A DNA stretch of 25,770 nucleotides from Bryobacteraceae bacterium (GCA_030039005.1 JASHQT010000555.1:1-25770), one strand, 5' to 3'. Positions 1 to 8,621 are shown, counted from the stretch's first letter. A program made the numbers and translations. The notes: generated from the sequence alone by a model not told the origin.

Positions 1-175
1 AGTGTGAGACGGTGCGGGCGCGCCAATGGCGATCGATATTCAACGAGAGCAGGTGGTTCAGCAGGTCGTAGCGCGGCGCGATGCGGCCGAACATGTCGCG
101 CACCCAGCGGGAAGCTTGTTGTTCGGACTCCGTTCCGGCGGGGGTGGCTCCGGTGGGCGTGAGTTGACCTAGCAA
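1..175 (-). CDS. ubiE/menG: Demethylmenaquinone/ubiquinone methyltransferase (MenG/UbiE), N-terminal part only
   Basis: This is the N-terminal end of a class I SAM-dependent methyltransferase that performs the last C-methylation of menaquinone (or ubiquinone) synthesis; the rest lies beyond the left edge. The reverse-strand translation contains MFGRIAPRYDLLNHLLS followed by NIDRHWRARTV, the conserved start of UbiE/MenG proteins. The preferred start is a TTG at 175, overlapping the aroB stop by 7 bases, with GAGGAAG about 8 bases upstream; this gives a leader of about 26 residues before MFGRIAP, as usual in the family. An ATG at 94 would remove that leader. The overlap suggests translational coupling with aroB. 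The family call is firm, the start less so, and quinone type is inferred only from the likely acidobacterial host, which would use menaquinone. Confidence 0.82.
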   Translation of the reverse strand, partial: MLGQLTPTGATPAGTESEQQASRWVRDMFGRIAPRYDLLNHLLSLNIDRHWRARTVSH

Positions 176-1239
176 GCGAGCGCTTCCTCGATGGCCGCGG
201 TGACGAATCGCTCTTCGACGTCGGAGGTGATTTTCACGGCGCCAATCCGCTCGGGCAGGACGAAATGAATTTTGCCCTTCACGGTTTTCTTGTCGCTCTT
301 CAGGCGCGCGGCGATGCGCGCCGGGTCGACGCCTGAGAGCGGCGGCAGCGGACCGTAGGAATCGACGCAGCGCAGAATCTCGCGCTTGTCTTCGTTTGAA
401 AGCAACCGTTCCATCGCGCCGAGCAGCGTGGCGGCTTTCATTCCCCAGGCCACGGCCTCGCCGTGCAGGAATTGCGAATAGCCGGTTTCGGCTTCAAGCG
501 CGTGGCCGAAGGTGTGGCCGAAATTCAGGATGCGGCGGCGGTCCTGCTCTTTTTCATCGCCCGAGACCACTTCGGCCTTGATACGCACCGAATCGCAGAT
601 CATGCGGTCGACGACTTCGGGCGCATGGGCCAGCACGCGCTGCGGCTCGCGGCTCATCAGCCAGAACAGATCGGCGTCGGCGATCACGCCGTGCTTAACG
701 ATTTCGAACAGGCCGGCGCGATATTCGCGCTCGGGCAGCGTGTCGAGAACCGCGGGGTCGATCACCACGGCGAGCGGCTGATGGAAACTGCCGATCAGGT
801 TTTTGCCGGCCACCAGGTTCACGCCGGTTTTGCCGCCCACCGCGGCGTCCACCTGCGCCAGCAACGTGGTCGGCGCCTGGATCACCGGAATGCCGCGCAT
901 GAAGATGGCGGCCAGGAACCCGGCGACGTCGGTGAGAATGCCGCCGCCCAAGGCGACAATGATGCTGGCACGGTCGCCGCCGCGCGCCACCATCTGCTCG
1001 GCTAGCGCTTCCACTTCCGAGAGGCGCTTGCGCGGTTCGCCGCCGGGAAAGAGCAGGGTTTCGGGATTACCGAGCGAGGCCGCGACGGGCTTTCCGTGCA
1101 GGTTCCAGACATCCTCGGTCGAAATCAGGAACACCTTGCCGGCACGAGCCGGGACGTATTCGCGCACCTTGGCCAATCCGCCGCGTTCCACCAGGACGGG
1201 GTAGCGGCAGTGGGGCGTTTCGACGAAGAACGTCGGCAT
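169..1239 (-). CDS. aroB: 3-dehydroquinate synthase
   Basis: AroB converts DAHP to 3-dehydroquinate, the second step of the shikimate pathway, using NAD and a divalent metal in the cytoplasm. The 356-residue length is normal. Family marks are visible: the NAD-binding GGG at 98-100 followed by ILTDVAGFLA, the PTTLLAQVDAAVGGKTGVNL block at 123-142, a Glu at 179 before VKHG, the GHTFGHALE motif at 241-249 and LHGEAVAWG at 258-266, which together supply the metal ligands. The ATG at 1239 gives the usual N-terminus; its Shine-Dalgarno is weak. It lies 26 bases after the upstream hypothetical gene and overlaps the menG start, so the three probably form one leftward transcript. Nothing in the sequence looks damaged. 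Confidence 0.97.
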   Translation of the reverse strand: MPTFFVETPHCRYPVLVERGGLAKVREYVPARAGKVFLISTEDVWNLHGKPVAASLGNPETLLFPGGEPRKRLSEVEALAEQMVARGGDRASIIVALGGGILTDVAGFLAAIFMRGIPVIQAPTTLLAQVDAAVGGKTGVNLVAGKNLIGSFHQPLAVVIDPAVLDTLPEREYRAGLFEIVKHGVIADADLFWLMSREPQRVLAHAPEVVDRMICDSVRIKAEVVSGDEKEQDRRRILNFGHTFGHALEAETGYSQFLHGEAVAWGMKAATLLGAMERLLSNEDKREILRCVDSYGPLPPLSGVDPARIAARLKSDKKTVKGKIHFVLPERIGAVKITSDVEERFVTAAIEEALAC

Positions 1240-1265
1240 GTCTTGGTTGTACCATGCCCACGCCG

Positions 1266-1913
1266 CTAGTCCTTTACGTCGACAAGCTTCGCACGGATCA
1301 GGGAAATCGATCGCGTCGCCTTCCTGGTGAAGGTCTCCTCTAGTAGGTCGACGACGACTCTTATCGTGTCTCCAGTCTGCCTTCTGAGAAAATGGACCTC
1401 GTATGCGTGTCCGGTATTGTCGACCCGGGGCACCTCTTCATACCAATCGCCCCACATAGTGGAACCGGGGAGGGATCCTGGTCCGTGGAACGCCTCCAGC
1501 CTGCGCTCAATCGCTGGTGGCATGGAGGGCTTTTGCGATATGGACCAGTCAATGTCCTCGCGTTGCTCTCGTTCGATGGGGCCTGGCTGCACATGAAATG
1601 GAAGCACAGAAAAATGATCCGAGCCTGACTCCCGGACGAGTAATTCCAGATGCGATCCGAGGCACTGCATTCCGAAGACTTCGCTTCCCGTTGTCGGAAT
1701 TGTGAGCGGTGCTTCGATTCCTTTGCCGCCGATCTTGATGATGATTAGCGGTTGAGGGCGGCTAAACGGGGACATTGCTATGAATCCGCCGCCGATACAA
1801 AACCACGTCTGATCGGTGAGGAGCGGTAGCTGGAGCCTCTGGGCGAAACCGGGCGCCGTGGCCACCCACAGTGCGCAGAAAGCGAAGACGGCAGCCCAAC
1901 GCGGGAAAGGCAT
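1266..1913 (-). CDS. Hypothetical secreted protein
   Basis: I do not recognise this 215-residue protein. The start at 1913 is chosen because AAGGAGG lies 6 bases upstream (1920-1926); a longer reading from 1940 would bury that site. The N-terminus [25 protein letters not shown] is a clear Sec signal peptide with a likely cleavage after GFA. The mature part is mixed beta-like sequence with no catalytic motif I can name and only two cysteines. Base composition looks less GC-rich than aroB and hslV, which hints at a lineage-specific or transferred gene. A 5-bp inverted repeat (GGCAC/GTGCC, 1936-1950) lies just upstream in its likely leader. It is probably transcribed into aroB. That it is a real gene rests on the signal peptide and the Shine-Dalgarno. 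Confidence 0.72.
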   Translation of the reverse strand: MPFPRWAAVFAFCALWVATAPGFAQRLQLPLLTDQTWFCIGGGFIAMSPFSRPQPLIIIKIGGKGIEAPLTIPTTGSEVFGMQCLGSHLELLVRESGSDHFSVLPFHVQPGPIEREQREDIDWSISQKPSMPPAIERRLEAFHGPGSLPGSTMWGDWYEEVPRVDNTGHAYEVHFLRRQTGDTIRVVVDLLEETFTRKATRSISLIRAKLVDVKD

Positions 1914-2068
1914 CTGATTCCTCCTTACAACTTGCGGCACGAAGGGTGCCTGCTCATTGTCGATCGGTGGAAGCTATTGGTCCCTTTATCATGAACTCAC
2001 AGGAACCGGGTAGAATGGAGTTTTCCCTGCATCGCAAGCGCTCCAGGGAGTTGAGAATCAATCTGACA

Positions 2069-2608
2069 ATGAGAGAACGAATCCGCTCCACAACCATTCT
2101 GTGCGTCCGCCGGGGCGGCAAGGTGGTCATGGCGGGGGACGGGCAGGTGACGCTCGGCCAGGAAGTGCTGAAATCGACCGCCAAAAAGCTGCGCCGTCTA
2201 TACAACGACAAGATCGTGGCCGGGTTCGCCGGCTCGACGGCCGACGCCTTCGCGCTGTTTGCGCGCTTTGAAGCCAAGCTCGAGCAGTTCAACGGCAACC
2301 TGGCGCGCTCGGTGGTGGAACTGGCGAAAGAGTGGCGGACGGACCGGGTGTTGCGCCATTTGGAAGCGTTGCTGCTGGTGGCCGACGTGAACAACACCTA
2401 CATCGTGAGCGGCAACGGCGACGTAATCGAACCGGACGGCGAGATCGCGGCCATCGGTTCGGGCGGTCCGTTTGCCAAGGCCGCGGCCACCGCGCTCATC
2501 GAAAATACTAAACTGGGAGCGAAAGAAATCGCCGAGCGGTCCATGAAGATCGCGGGCGAGATTTGCATTTATACCAACGAAAGCGTGAACTTTGAGGAGC
2601 TGGGTTAA
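2069..2608 (+). CDS. hslV: ATP-dependent protease HslVU, proteolytic subunit HslV
   Basis: HslV is the threonine-protease core of the HslVU (ClpQY) complex; two hexameric rings degrade unfolded cytoplasmic proteins delivered by HslU. The start at ATG 2069 gives 179 residues, normal for the family, with a seven-residue propeptide before TTILCV; Thr8 would be the N-terminal nucleophile after processing. The AGDGQVTLG block and the later GSGGPFA stretch are typical HslV. A longer in-frame reading from about 1871 adds 66 unconserved, arginine-rich residues overlapping the divergent hypothetical gene and was rejected. There is no strong Shine-Dalgarno. TAGAAT at 2011-2016 is a possible -10 without a convincing -35. 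hslU follows 30 bases downstream, the standard operon order. Confidence 0.96.
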   Translation: MRERIRSTTILCVRRGGKVVMAGDGQVTLGQEVLKSTAKKLRRLYNDKIVAGFAGSTADAFALFARFEAKLEQFNGNLARSVVELAKEWRTDRVLRHLEALLLVADVNNTYIVSGNGDVIEPDGEIAAIGSGGPFAKAAATALIENTKLGAKEIAERSMKIAGEICIYTNESVNFEELG

Positions 2609-2638
2609 TTTGAGTGGCATTCGTTTGAGGCGAGGCGC

Positions 2639-3997
<1,359 letters not shown>

Positions 3998-4018
3998 GCA
4001 ATGCGGGGAAAGCAGCTA

Positions 4019-4040
4019 GCGTTCACATGAGTGTGAACGC
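4019..4040. repeat. 22-bp palindrome, copy 1
   Basis: Perfect inverted repeat GCGTTCACA-N4-TGTGAACGC with centre TGAG. A second copy at 6208-6229 is identical except for one base in the centre. This copy spans the start codon of the downstream lipoprotein, whose ATG is formed in the palindrome centre. It is either a dispersed repeat or an operator; the two copies do not decide between these. Confidence 0.8.
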
Positions 4041-5037
4041 CACACGTACGAGTGTGAGCGCCACGAGTATGAGTGTGTGCGCCACACTGAGCCTTCTCTT
4101 GGTGGGGTGCGGATCCATCGGCGAGCCGCTTTATCCGGCCCTGCACATTCCCACGCCGGTGACCGATCTAATGGTAGTGGAGCAAGGGCCGAATCTCGAT
4201 ATTCTGTTCACCATTCAGAATCTGACCACGGAAGGATTGCCGATCAAGGAGGGCGGCATCGGCATGGTGGACTTGCGGGTGGGCCCCGTTCCGGCGAAGT
4301 GGAACGTGGATGAATGGGCGGCCGGCGCCACCAGCGTTGCTGTGCCCACGCCCGGCAAAGCCGGCCCGATCCAGGCCTCGATTCCGGTGGGCAAGTTCGT
4401 CGGCACCGAAGTGGCGGTAGCGGTGCGGGTGACAAATAACAAAGGAAAAGAGGCCGGATGGTCCGCGCCCAAAATGTTCACCGTGCAAGCGCCGCTGGCC
4501 AATCCCGCTAACTTCCACGTCATGGCTGACCCTAAGGGCGTCGCACTCACCTGGACGGAACTTGGGAAGGCTGAGTTCCGCATCTTCCGAAAAACCGAAC
4601 AGCAGACGCGGTCCGCGCTGCTGGCCACGACCATGGAGCCCAATTACGTCGATATCAGCGCGGAATTCGGCAAGACCTATCAGTATTCGATTCAAGCCGA
4701 GCGGGACGGCATCGAAAGTGAAGTGATCGGGCCAGTCACGATCATGCCTATCGATATCTTCCCGCCGGCGGTTCCTTCGGGTCTAATGGTTTCGGCCGGC
4801 ATCAACTCGCTCGAACTGGCGTGGAACCGGAATACGGAGCCGGATTTCAAGGAATATCGGGTGCTGCGCTCGGTGGATGGCGGGCCGTTCGTCGAGATCG
4901 CGCGCGGCCTGGAGGCGCCCGCTTATTCCGACCGCATGGTGCAGAGCGGGAAGCGCTATCGTTACGAGGTGGAGTCAGTGGATCAGGACGGGCACGTGAG
5001 TGCTCCGTGCACGCCCGTGGAGATGACCGCGCCATGA
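4027..5037 (+). CDS. Fibronectin type III lipoprotein
   Basis: This is a predicted lipid-anchored envelope protein of 336 residues. The lipobox LLVGC ends at Cys28, followed by GS. Residues about 40-155 form a beta-rich N-terminal region; two fibronectin-III-like domains follow at about 158-240 and 246-334, with typical LAWNRN, YRVLRS and YRYEVESVD strands. Such domains mediate protein or carbohydrate contacts; no enzyme motif is seen. The first 20 residues are unusual because they are encoded by a 21-bp tandem repeat (SVNAT, SVSAT, SVCAT). A start at Met15 would leave only 13 residues before the lipid-bearing Cys and no positive charge, so the ATG at 4027 is preferred. There is no good Shine-Dalgarno. 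Its stop overlaps the next gene's start as ATGA, suggesting coupling. Confidence 0.8.
   Translation: MSVNATRTSVSATSMSVCATLSLLLVGCGSIGEPLYPALHIPTPVTDLMVVEQGPNLDILFTIQNLTTEGLPIKEGGIGMVDLRVGPVPAKWNVDEWAAGATSVAVPTPGKAGPIQASIPVGKFVGTEVAVAVRVTNNKGKEAGWSAPKMFTVQAPLANPANFHVMADPKGVALTWTELGKAEFRIFRKTEQQTRSALLATTMEPNYVDISAEFGKTYQYSIQAERDGIESEVIGPVTIMPIDIFPPAVPSGLMVSAGINSLELAWNRNTEPDFKEYRVLRSVDGGPFVEIARGLEAPAYSDRMVQSGKRYRYEVESVDQDGHVSAPCTPVEMTAP
4030..4085 (+). repeat. Three tandem 21-bp repeats
   Basis: AGTGTG-NN-CGCCAC occurs at 4030, 4051 and 4072, an exact 21-base period. It begins inside the 4019-4040 palindrome and lies wholly in the lipoprotein reading frame, where it encodes SVNAT, SVSAT and SVCAT at seven-residue spacing. 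Confidence 0.85.
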
Positions 5038-5771
5038 AGATCGCCCGCTACACTTTGAACCACGGCATCGCACCGTGGACGAACGATGAATCGCCGGAGG
5101 TTCGCCGCGCGGATTTTTCGGAAATCCCGGCTGGCGCACGCCTGCTTCCTCCGTGCTCGCCCAGCAAAATCGTGTGCGTGGGGCGCAATTATCGGGAGCA
5201 CGCCAAGGAGATGGGCGTGGAAGTTCCCTCCGAGCCCACGATTTTCCTCAAGCCGCCGACATCGCTGATCGCCGCGGGCGACGACATCGTCTATCCGCGG
5301 CTCACCCAGCGCCTGGATTACGAGGGCGAGCTGGGGGTGGTCATCGGCCGGCGGGCGCGCCACGTGAAAAGCGCGGACGCCGACGCGTATATCCTGGGCT
5401 ACACGCCGGTCAACGACGTTACCGCGCGCGATCTGCAAAGAAAAGACGGCCAATGGACGCGCGGCAAGGGGTTCGATACGTTCTGTCCGGTGGGCCCGTA
5501 CATCGTACCGCGCGAGGAACTGGATCTCGCCAAACTGCGCGTGCGTACGTTGGTCGACGGCGAAAAAAAACAAGACGCTGCCATATCGGAAATGATTTTC
5601 AGCGTCGATGCTATAATCGAGTTCGTCAGCGCGTTTATGACGCTCGAGCCAGGGGACTTGATCGCTACGGGCACTCCGTCCGGTGTCGGCCCGCTCCAAC
5701 CAGGATCGAAAGTGCGCGTGGAAATCGAAGGCGTCGGAGCGCTGGAGAATACCGTCGTCCGAGAGCAGTAG
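5034..5771 (+). CDS. Fumarylacetoacetate hydrolase family protein (acylpyruvase-like)
   Basis: Members of this family cleave C-C bonds in 3-oxo acids such as acylpyruvates, or act as isomerases or hydrolases in aromatic degradation, with a divalent metal bound by acidic residues. The protein has 245 residues: a short N-terminal segment (1-43), then the catalytic fold from SKIVCVGRNYREHAKEMG at 44-61. The metal-ligand motif DYEGELG has E97 and E99, and NDVTARDLQ has D128. KGFDTFCPVGP and the closing TGTPSGVGP loop are also present. It resembles FAHD1/YcgM-type enzymes more than true FahA, which is longer. The start at 5034 overlaps the lipoprotein stop by four bases. A run of eight A at 5573-5580 lies in the coding sequence and could allow slippage. 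Substrate cannot be told from sequence or neighbours. Confidence 0.9.
   Translation: MKIARYTLNHGIAPWTNDESPEVRRADFSEIPAGARLLPPCSPSKIVCVGRNYREHAKEMGVEVPSEPTIFLKPPTSLIAAGDDIVYPRLTQRLDYEGELGVVIGRRARHVKSADADAYILGYTPVNDVTARDLQRKDGQWTRGKGFDTFCPVGPYIVPREELDLAKLRVRTLVDGEKKQDAAISEMIFSVDAIIEFVSAFMTLEPGDLIATGTPSGVGPLQPGSKVRVEIEGVGALENTVVREQ
5609..5617 (+). promoter_or_regulatory. Possible internal extended -10 promoter
   Basis: A perfect extended -10, TGCTATAAT, lies inside the hydrolase gene, about 160 bases ahead of the next gene. No matching -35 is visible, so it may be chance. Confidence 0.25.
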
Positions 5772-5778
5772 GTTCATC

Positions 5779-6198
5779 GTGTTCGAGAACGTTCGGCCGT
5801 TTCCGGTGACGCAAGCCGTGGTGATCGGCGCCGTGTCGCTGCCCGTGATCGCCGCGGGGGTTTTCCTGGTGGTGCGCGCCCGGCGCAAGCCCAAAGACAA
5901 AGAAAAGCTGCGGCGCCTGGAAGTGAACACCAGCGGCAGGCTCGGCGACGCTACGGTCACCGACGTGAACGAGAACGCCATCTTCTACGAGTACTCGGTG
6001 GCCGGATTGACCTACACCGCTTCGCAGGACATTTCGCAGTTGCGTGAGCTCGTCCCGGCGGATTCGCATCGGCTGATCGGACGGCCGGCGTCGCTCAAAT
6101 ACTCCTTGCAGAACCCGGCGAATTCGATTCTGCTGTGCGAGGAGTGGTCGGGACTGCGGCCGGGGCCGGCGAATCAGACGTCGGACTTGGCGTCGTAA
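5779..6198 (+). CDS. Small membrane protein, DUF3592-like
   Basis: This 139-residue protein uses a GTG start at 5779, seven bases after the hydrolase stop; there is no ATG near the conserved part, and a longer reading from 5683 overlaps the hydrolase without sense. One membrane segment spans about residues 10-32 (AVVIGAVSLPVIAAGVFLVV), followed by a basic stretch RARRKPKDKEK, so the soluble part would start on the cytoplasmic side of that boundary. The remainder has the YEYSVAGLTY strand and the late PANSILL segment resembling DUF3592 domains, whose function is unknown. Close spacing suggests co-expression with the hydrolase. Confidence 0.65.
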   Translation: MFENVRPFPVTQAVVIGAVSLPVIAAGVFLVVRARRKPKDKEKLRRLEVNTSGRLGDATVTDVNENAIFYEYSVAGLTYTASQDISQLRELVPADSHRLIGRPASLKYSLQNPANSILLCEEWSGLRPGPANQTSDLAS

Positions 6199-6207
6199 TA
6201 CGGCCTT

Positions 6208-6229
6208 GCGTTCACACGAGTGTGAACGC
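6208..6229. repeat. 22-bp palindrome, copy 2
   Basis: Perfect inverted repeat GCGTTCACAC-GA-GTGTGAACGC, differing from the copy at 4019-4040 by one central base. It lies in the 83-base gap between the DUF3592-like gene and the exbD-like gene, in the same relation to gene starts as copy 1. No tandem extension follows it here. Confidence 0.8.
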
Positions 6230-6281
6230 TACAGGCTACAGGAACTTTTTGCTCGCCCGCGTTGTCAAAACTGGCGTGGCG

Positions 6282-6698
6282 ATGCAAACGGGATCGGGCA
6301 AAACGGCGGCGGCGATCAACGTCACACCGATGATCGACATTCTGCTGGTGCTGCTGATCACGTTCATGCTGCTGCCGCAGCGGACCACCGGCTTGCCGTC
6401 GGAGGTGCCGCAGCCGCCATCGGAGGATCAGCCCGCGGAAGCCAATCCGCTGGATGTGGTGCTGACCATCGCGCGCGATCGTTCGCTGCAGATCAACTCG
6501 CAACCGGTGGAATTCGGGGCACTCGAAGCGAAGCTCCGGCTGGTCTTCGCCTCGCGGCCGGGGAGCGTGCTCTTTATCGAAGGCGTGGCGGAGCTGGAGT
6601 TCGCCGACGTCGCCCGAGTGATCGACACCGCGCGCGGCGCCGGAGTGGGCCGGGTGGGCATCATCACCGAACATGAAGAGGAGGCGCCAAAGCCCTGA
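6282..6698 (+). CDS. ExbD/TolR-family biopolymer transport protein
   Basis: ExbD/TolR proteins are inner-membrane partners of the ExbB/TolQ proton channel and pass proton-motive force to outer-membrane processes. From ATG 6282 the protein has 138 residues. INVTPMIDILLVLLITFML at 12-30 is the diagnostic single membrane helix, with Asp19 as the protonated aspartate. A proline-rich linker at about 38-55 leads to the periplasmic ExbD fold, ending in the GVGRVGIITE strand. Longer readings reach back through the palindrome at 6208 and encode unconserved residues; a TTG at 6249 with AGGAA upstream is the alternative start. No exbB, tolQ or tonB gene is in the window, so its channel partner must lie elsewhere. 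The family is sure; the subgroup is not. Confidence 0.88.
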   Translation: MQTGSGKTAAAINVTPMIDILLVLLITFMLLPQRTTGLPSEVPQPPSEDQPAEANPLDVVLTIARDRSLQINSQPVEFGALEAKLRLVFASRPGSVLFIEGVAELEFADVARVIDTARGAGVGRVGIITEHEEEAPKP

Positions 6699-6707
6699 TG
6701 TTATAGT
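6699..6707 (+). promoter_or_regulatory. Possible extended -10 promoter
   Basis: TGTTATAGT begins at the exbD-like stop codon, 20 bases before the DRE-TIM gene start. No clear -35 is seen. It could give the enzyme its own transcript with a leader of about 14 bases. Confidence 0.3.
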
Positions 6708-6727
6708 TGGCATTTGGGGCTTTTTCA

Positions 6728-7957
6728 ATGACGAATGGAAATCCGGGCAAGTACTATCGCGAAAACGAATGGTGGGTGAGTCCTTATAACTTCATTCCCG
6801 AGGTGACTTCGAAGTTCCAGCTTCCCGAGCGCGTGAGCATTCACGACGCGACGCTGCGCGACGGCGAGCAGACGCCGGGCGTGGTATTCAGCATTGCCGA
6901 CAAAGTCGCCATTGCCGAAAAGCTGGCGGAGATCGGCGTGGACCGCATTGAAGCGGGCATGCCGGCGGTGTCGGAGCAGGATTTCCAGGCCATCAAGAAC
7001 ATTTCGAAGCTCGGCTTGAAGTCGAAGATCTACACCTTCGCCCGCGCCATGAACGCCGATATCGACAAGGCGCTGGAATGCGGCTGCCACGGCGTGATCA
7101 TCGAGATTCCGATCGGTTATCCCAAGCTCAAATACCAGTTCAAGTGGACCTGGGAAGACGTGCTGAAGAAGAGCATCGGCGTGGTGAACTACGCCAAATC
7201 GCGCGGGATGCACGTCGTCTACTTCCCTTACGACACCACGCGCGCCCGCGAAGAGGATCTTACCAATCTGCTGACGCGCCTTATACAGGAATGCCAGCCG
7301 GATTCGATCGGCGTGGTGGATACCATGGGCTGCGTCCTGCCGGAAGCGATGAAATACCTGGTGCGGCTGGTGAAATCGCTGACCAAGTTGCCGGTGGAAT
7401 GCCACACACACAACGATTTCGGGATGGCGGTGGCGACGGAACTCGCGGGCGTGGAAGCGGGCGCTGAAGTGGTGCACAGTTGCGCGAACGGCCTGGGCGA
7501 GCGCACGGGGAATGCGGCGCTCGAAGAGCTGATGGTCGCGCTGCATGTGTTGTACGGCTACAACACGCACTACAATCTCGCGAAGCTGCCCGAGCTGGGG
7601 GCGCTGGTGAGCCGCGTTAGCAAGTTGGATATCGCGGTGAACAAGCCCATCCTGGGCGAGCGCAACTTCACGCGCGAATCGGGCATCGGTGTGGACCTGG
7701 TGGTGAAGGAGCCGCTGGCGATGTTCGGAACACATCCGGCGCTGACGGGCCGCAAGGGCGAGGTGGTGCTGGGCAAGAAGAGCGGCAAGGCTTCGATTAG
7801 TTACAACCTGGAACAGATGGGCATCACCGATGCCACCGATGAAGCGGTCGCCGAGATGCTCCAGCGCGTCAAAGACAGGGGCATCGCCAAGCGCGGGCTG
7901 CTCACGCAGGACGAGTTCAAGGAAATCGTCGACGACGTGCTCGTCGCCAAGCGTTAG
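6728..7957 (+). CDS. DRE-TIM metallolyase, homocitrate/isopropylmalate synthase-like
   Basis: These enzymes condense an acyl-CoA with a 2-oxo acid (homocitrate, 2-isopropylmalate, citramalate or Re-citrate synthases). The 409-residue protein has HDATLRDGEQTPG at 39-51, carrying the catalytic Arg and a metal Asp; ECHTHNDFGMA with the HxH metal ligands; and ANGLGERTGNAALEE, the usual hinge of the barrel. A short communication region with GKKSGKASI follows, but the regulatory LeuA-type C-terminal domain is missing, which argues against classical feedback-regulated LeuA. The N-terminal YYRENEWWVSPYNF is characteristic of a subgroup I cannot assign. The start is ATG 6728; a TTG at 6707 would add seven unlikely residues. 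No leucine or lysine pathway gene is nearby, so the substrate is open. Its TAG stop is in frame with the next gene. Confidence 0.88.
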   Translation: MTNGNPGKYYRENEWWVSPYNFIPEVTSKFQLPERVSIHDATLRDGEQTPGVVFSIADKVAIAEKLAEIGVDRIEAGMPAVSEQDFQAIKNISKLGLKSKIYTFARAMNADIDKALECGCHGVIIEIPIGYPKLKYQFKWTWEDVLKKSIGVVNYAKSRGMHVVYFPYDTTRAREEDLTNLLTRLIQECQPDSIGVVDTMGCVLPEAMKYLVRLVKSLTKLPVECHTHNDFGMAVATELAGVEAGAEVVHSCANGLGERTGNAALEELMVALHVLYGYNTHYNLAKLPELGALVSRVSKLDIAVNKPILGERNFTRESGIGVDLVVKEPLAMFGTHPALTGRKGEVVLGKKSGKASISYNLEQMGITDATDEAVAEMLQRVKDRGIAKRGLLTQDEFKEIVDDVLVAKR

Positions 7958-7966
7958 GCCGCTCGA

Positions 7967-8602
7967 CTGAAAGTTACCCTGACATTCGATAACGGGCCGG
8001 AGCCGCAGGCCACGCCCGCGGTGCTGGAGTGCCTGACCCGTCACGGCATTAAAACCACGTTTTTCGTGATGGGCCGCAAGGCGGCGACGCCGGAGGGTTC
8101 CGCGCTGGTGCGGCGCGAGAGCGAGGCCGGGCACTGGATTGGTAATCACACGTTTTCGCACTCTGGGCCGCTGGGAAACATGCCGCCCGCGGAAGCGTTG
8201 CGCGAAATCGAACAGGCGGAACAGGCGATCGAGTGGCCGGCGCAGCCGCATCGTTTGTTTCGTCCGCCGGGAGCGGGCGAGATCGGGAAGCACTTGCTGC
8301 AGCCGGCGGCGGTGAGGAAGCTCGAAGAGGGCGGATATACCTGCGTGTTGTGGCATGCGGCGCCGGGCGATTGGCGCGATCCCGACGGGTGGTTGGAGCG
8401 CGCGGTGGTCGCGTGCCGGTCGCGCGAATGGACGCTCGTGGCGTTGCATGACCTACCGAACGGCGCGATGGCGCATCTGGATGAATTTCTCAGGCGGCTG
8501 AAGGCGGAGGCCGTCGAGTTTGTCCAGGAATTTCCGCCCGACTGCGTGCCGATCCTAGATGGTAAGTCGGTTTTGCCGCTCAATGGCTACGTGAACGGCT
8601 GA
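7967..8602 (+). CDS. Polysaccharide deacetylase (NodB-type), unusual start
   Basis: This is a carbohydrate esterase family 4 type enzyme, which removes acetyl groups from chitin-like or peptidoglycan sugars. All five NodB motifs can be read: TFDNGP (from 7985), GNHTFSH, FRPPG, a later WHAAPGDW and VALHD. The first motif has Asn where the metal-binding second Asp is usual. The earliest ATG, GTG or TTG in frame is the GTG at 8021, which is after TFDNGP and would delete the catalytic Asp. The best start is therefore CTG at 7967, giving MKVTLTFDNGP and 211 residues. The frame upstream is open only to the previous gene's TAG at 7955-7957, so readthrough fusion is a formal alternative. No signal peptide is seen. 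Function is likely; start and activity are uncertain. Confidence 0.8.
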   Translation: MKVTLTFDNGPEPQATPAVLECLTRHGIKTTFFVMGRKAATPEGSALVRRESEAGHWIGNHTFSHSGPLGNMPPAEALREIEQAEQAIEWPAQPHRLFRPPGAGEIGKHLLQPAAVRKLEEGGYTCVLWHAAPGDWRDPDGWLERAVVACRSREWTLVALHDLPNGAMAHLDEFLRRLKAEAVEFVQEFPPDCVPILDGKSVLPLNGYVNG

Positions 8603-8605
8603 AAA

Positions 8606-8621
8606 CCACCGCGGGCGGTGG
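8606..8621 (+). terminator. GC-rich hairpin after the deacetylase gene
   Basis: CCACCGC-GG-GCGGTGG begins four bases after the stop codon. It lacks a following T run, so a simple Rho-independent terminator is doubtful; it may only protect the mRNA 3' end. Confidence 0.35.

Noticed and set aside
2011..2016. TAGAAT as the hslVU promoter
   Set aside because: At 16-19 base spacing there is no acceptable -35 and no extended -10; not strong enough to list.
1871..2068. A 66-residue N-terminal extension of HslV
   Set aside because: It is unconserved, overlaps the divergent hypothetical gene's start and ribosome site, and would bury the N-terminal Thr that HslV needs.
4030..4085. The 21-bp repeats as a CRISPR array
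   Set aside because: Repeat units are 14 conserved bases with 7-base separations, far shorter than CRISPR repeat-spacer units, and no cas gene is present.
7958..7966. A designed synthase-deacetylase fusion by TAG readthrough
   Set aside because: The two families act on unrelated substrates and the CTG at 7967 gives a typical deacetylase N-terminus; kept only as an alternative in the finding.
6725..8449. A 574-codon minus-strand ORF across the DRE-TIM and deacetylase genes
   Set aside because: It spans two real genes and their junction, is rich in Arg/His/Gln and shows no domain; it is a codon-bias shadow.
8606..8621. The post-deacetylase hairpin as a confident Rho-independent terminator
   Set aside because: No T run follows; kept only as a low-confidence terminator entry.
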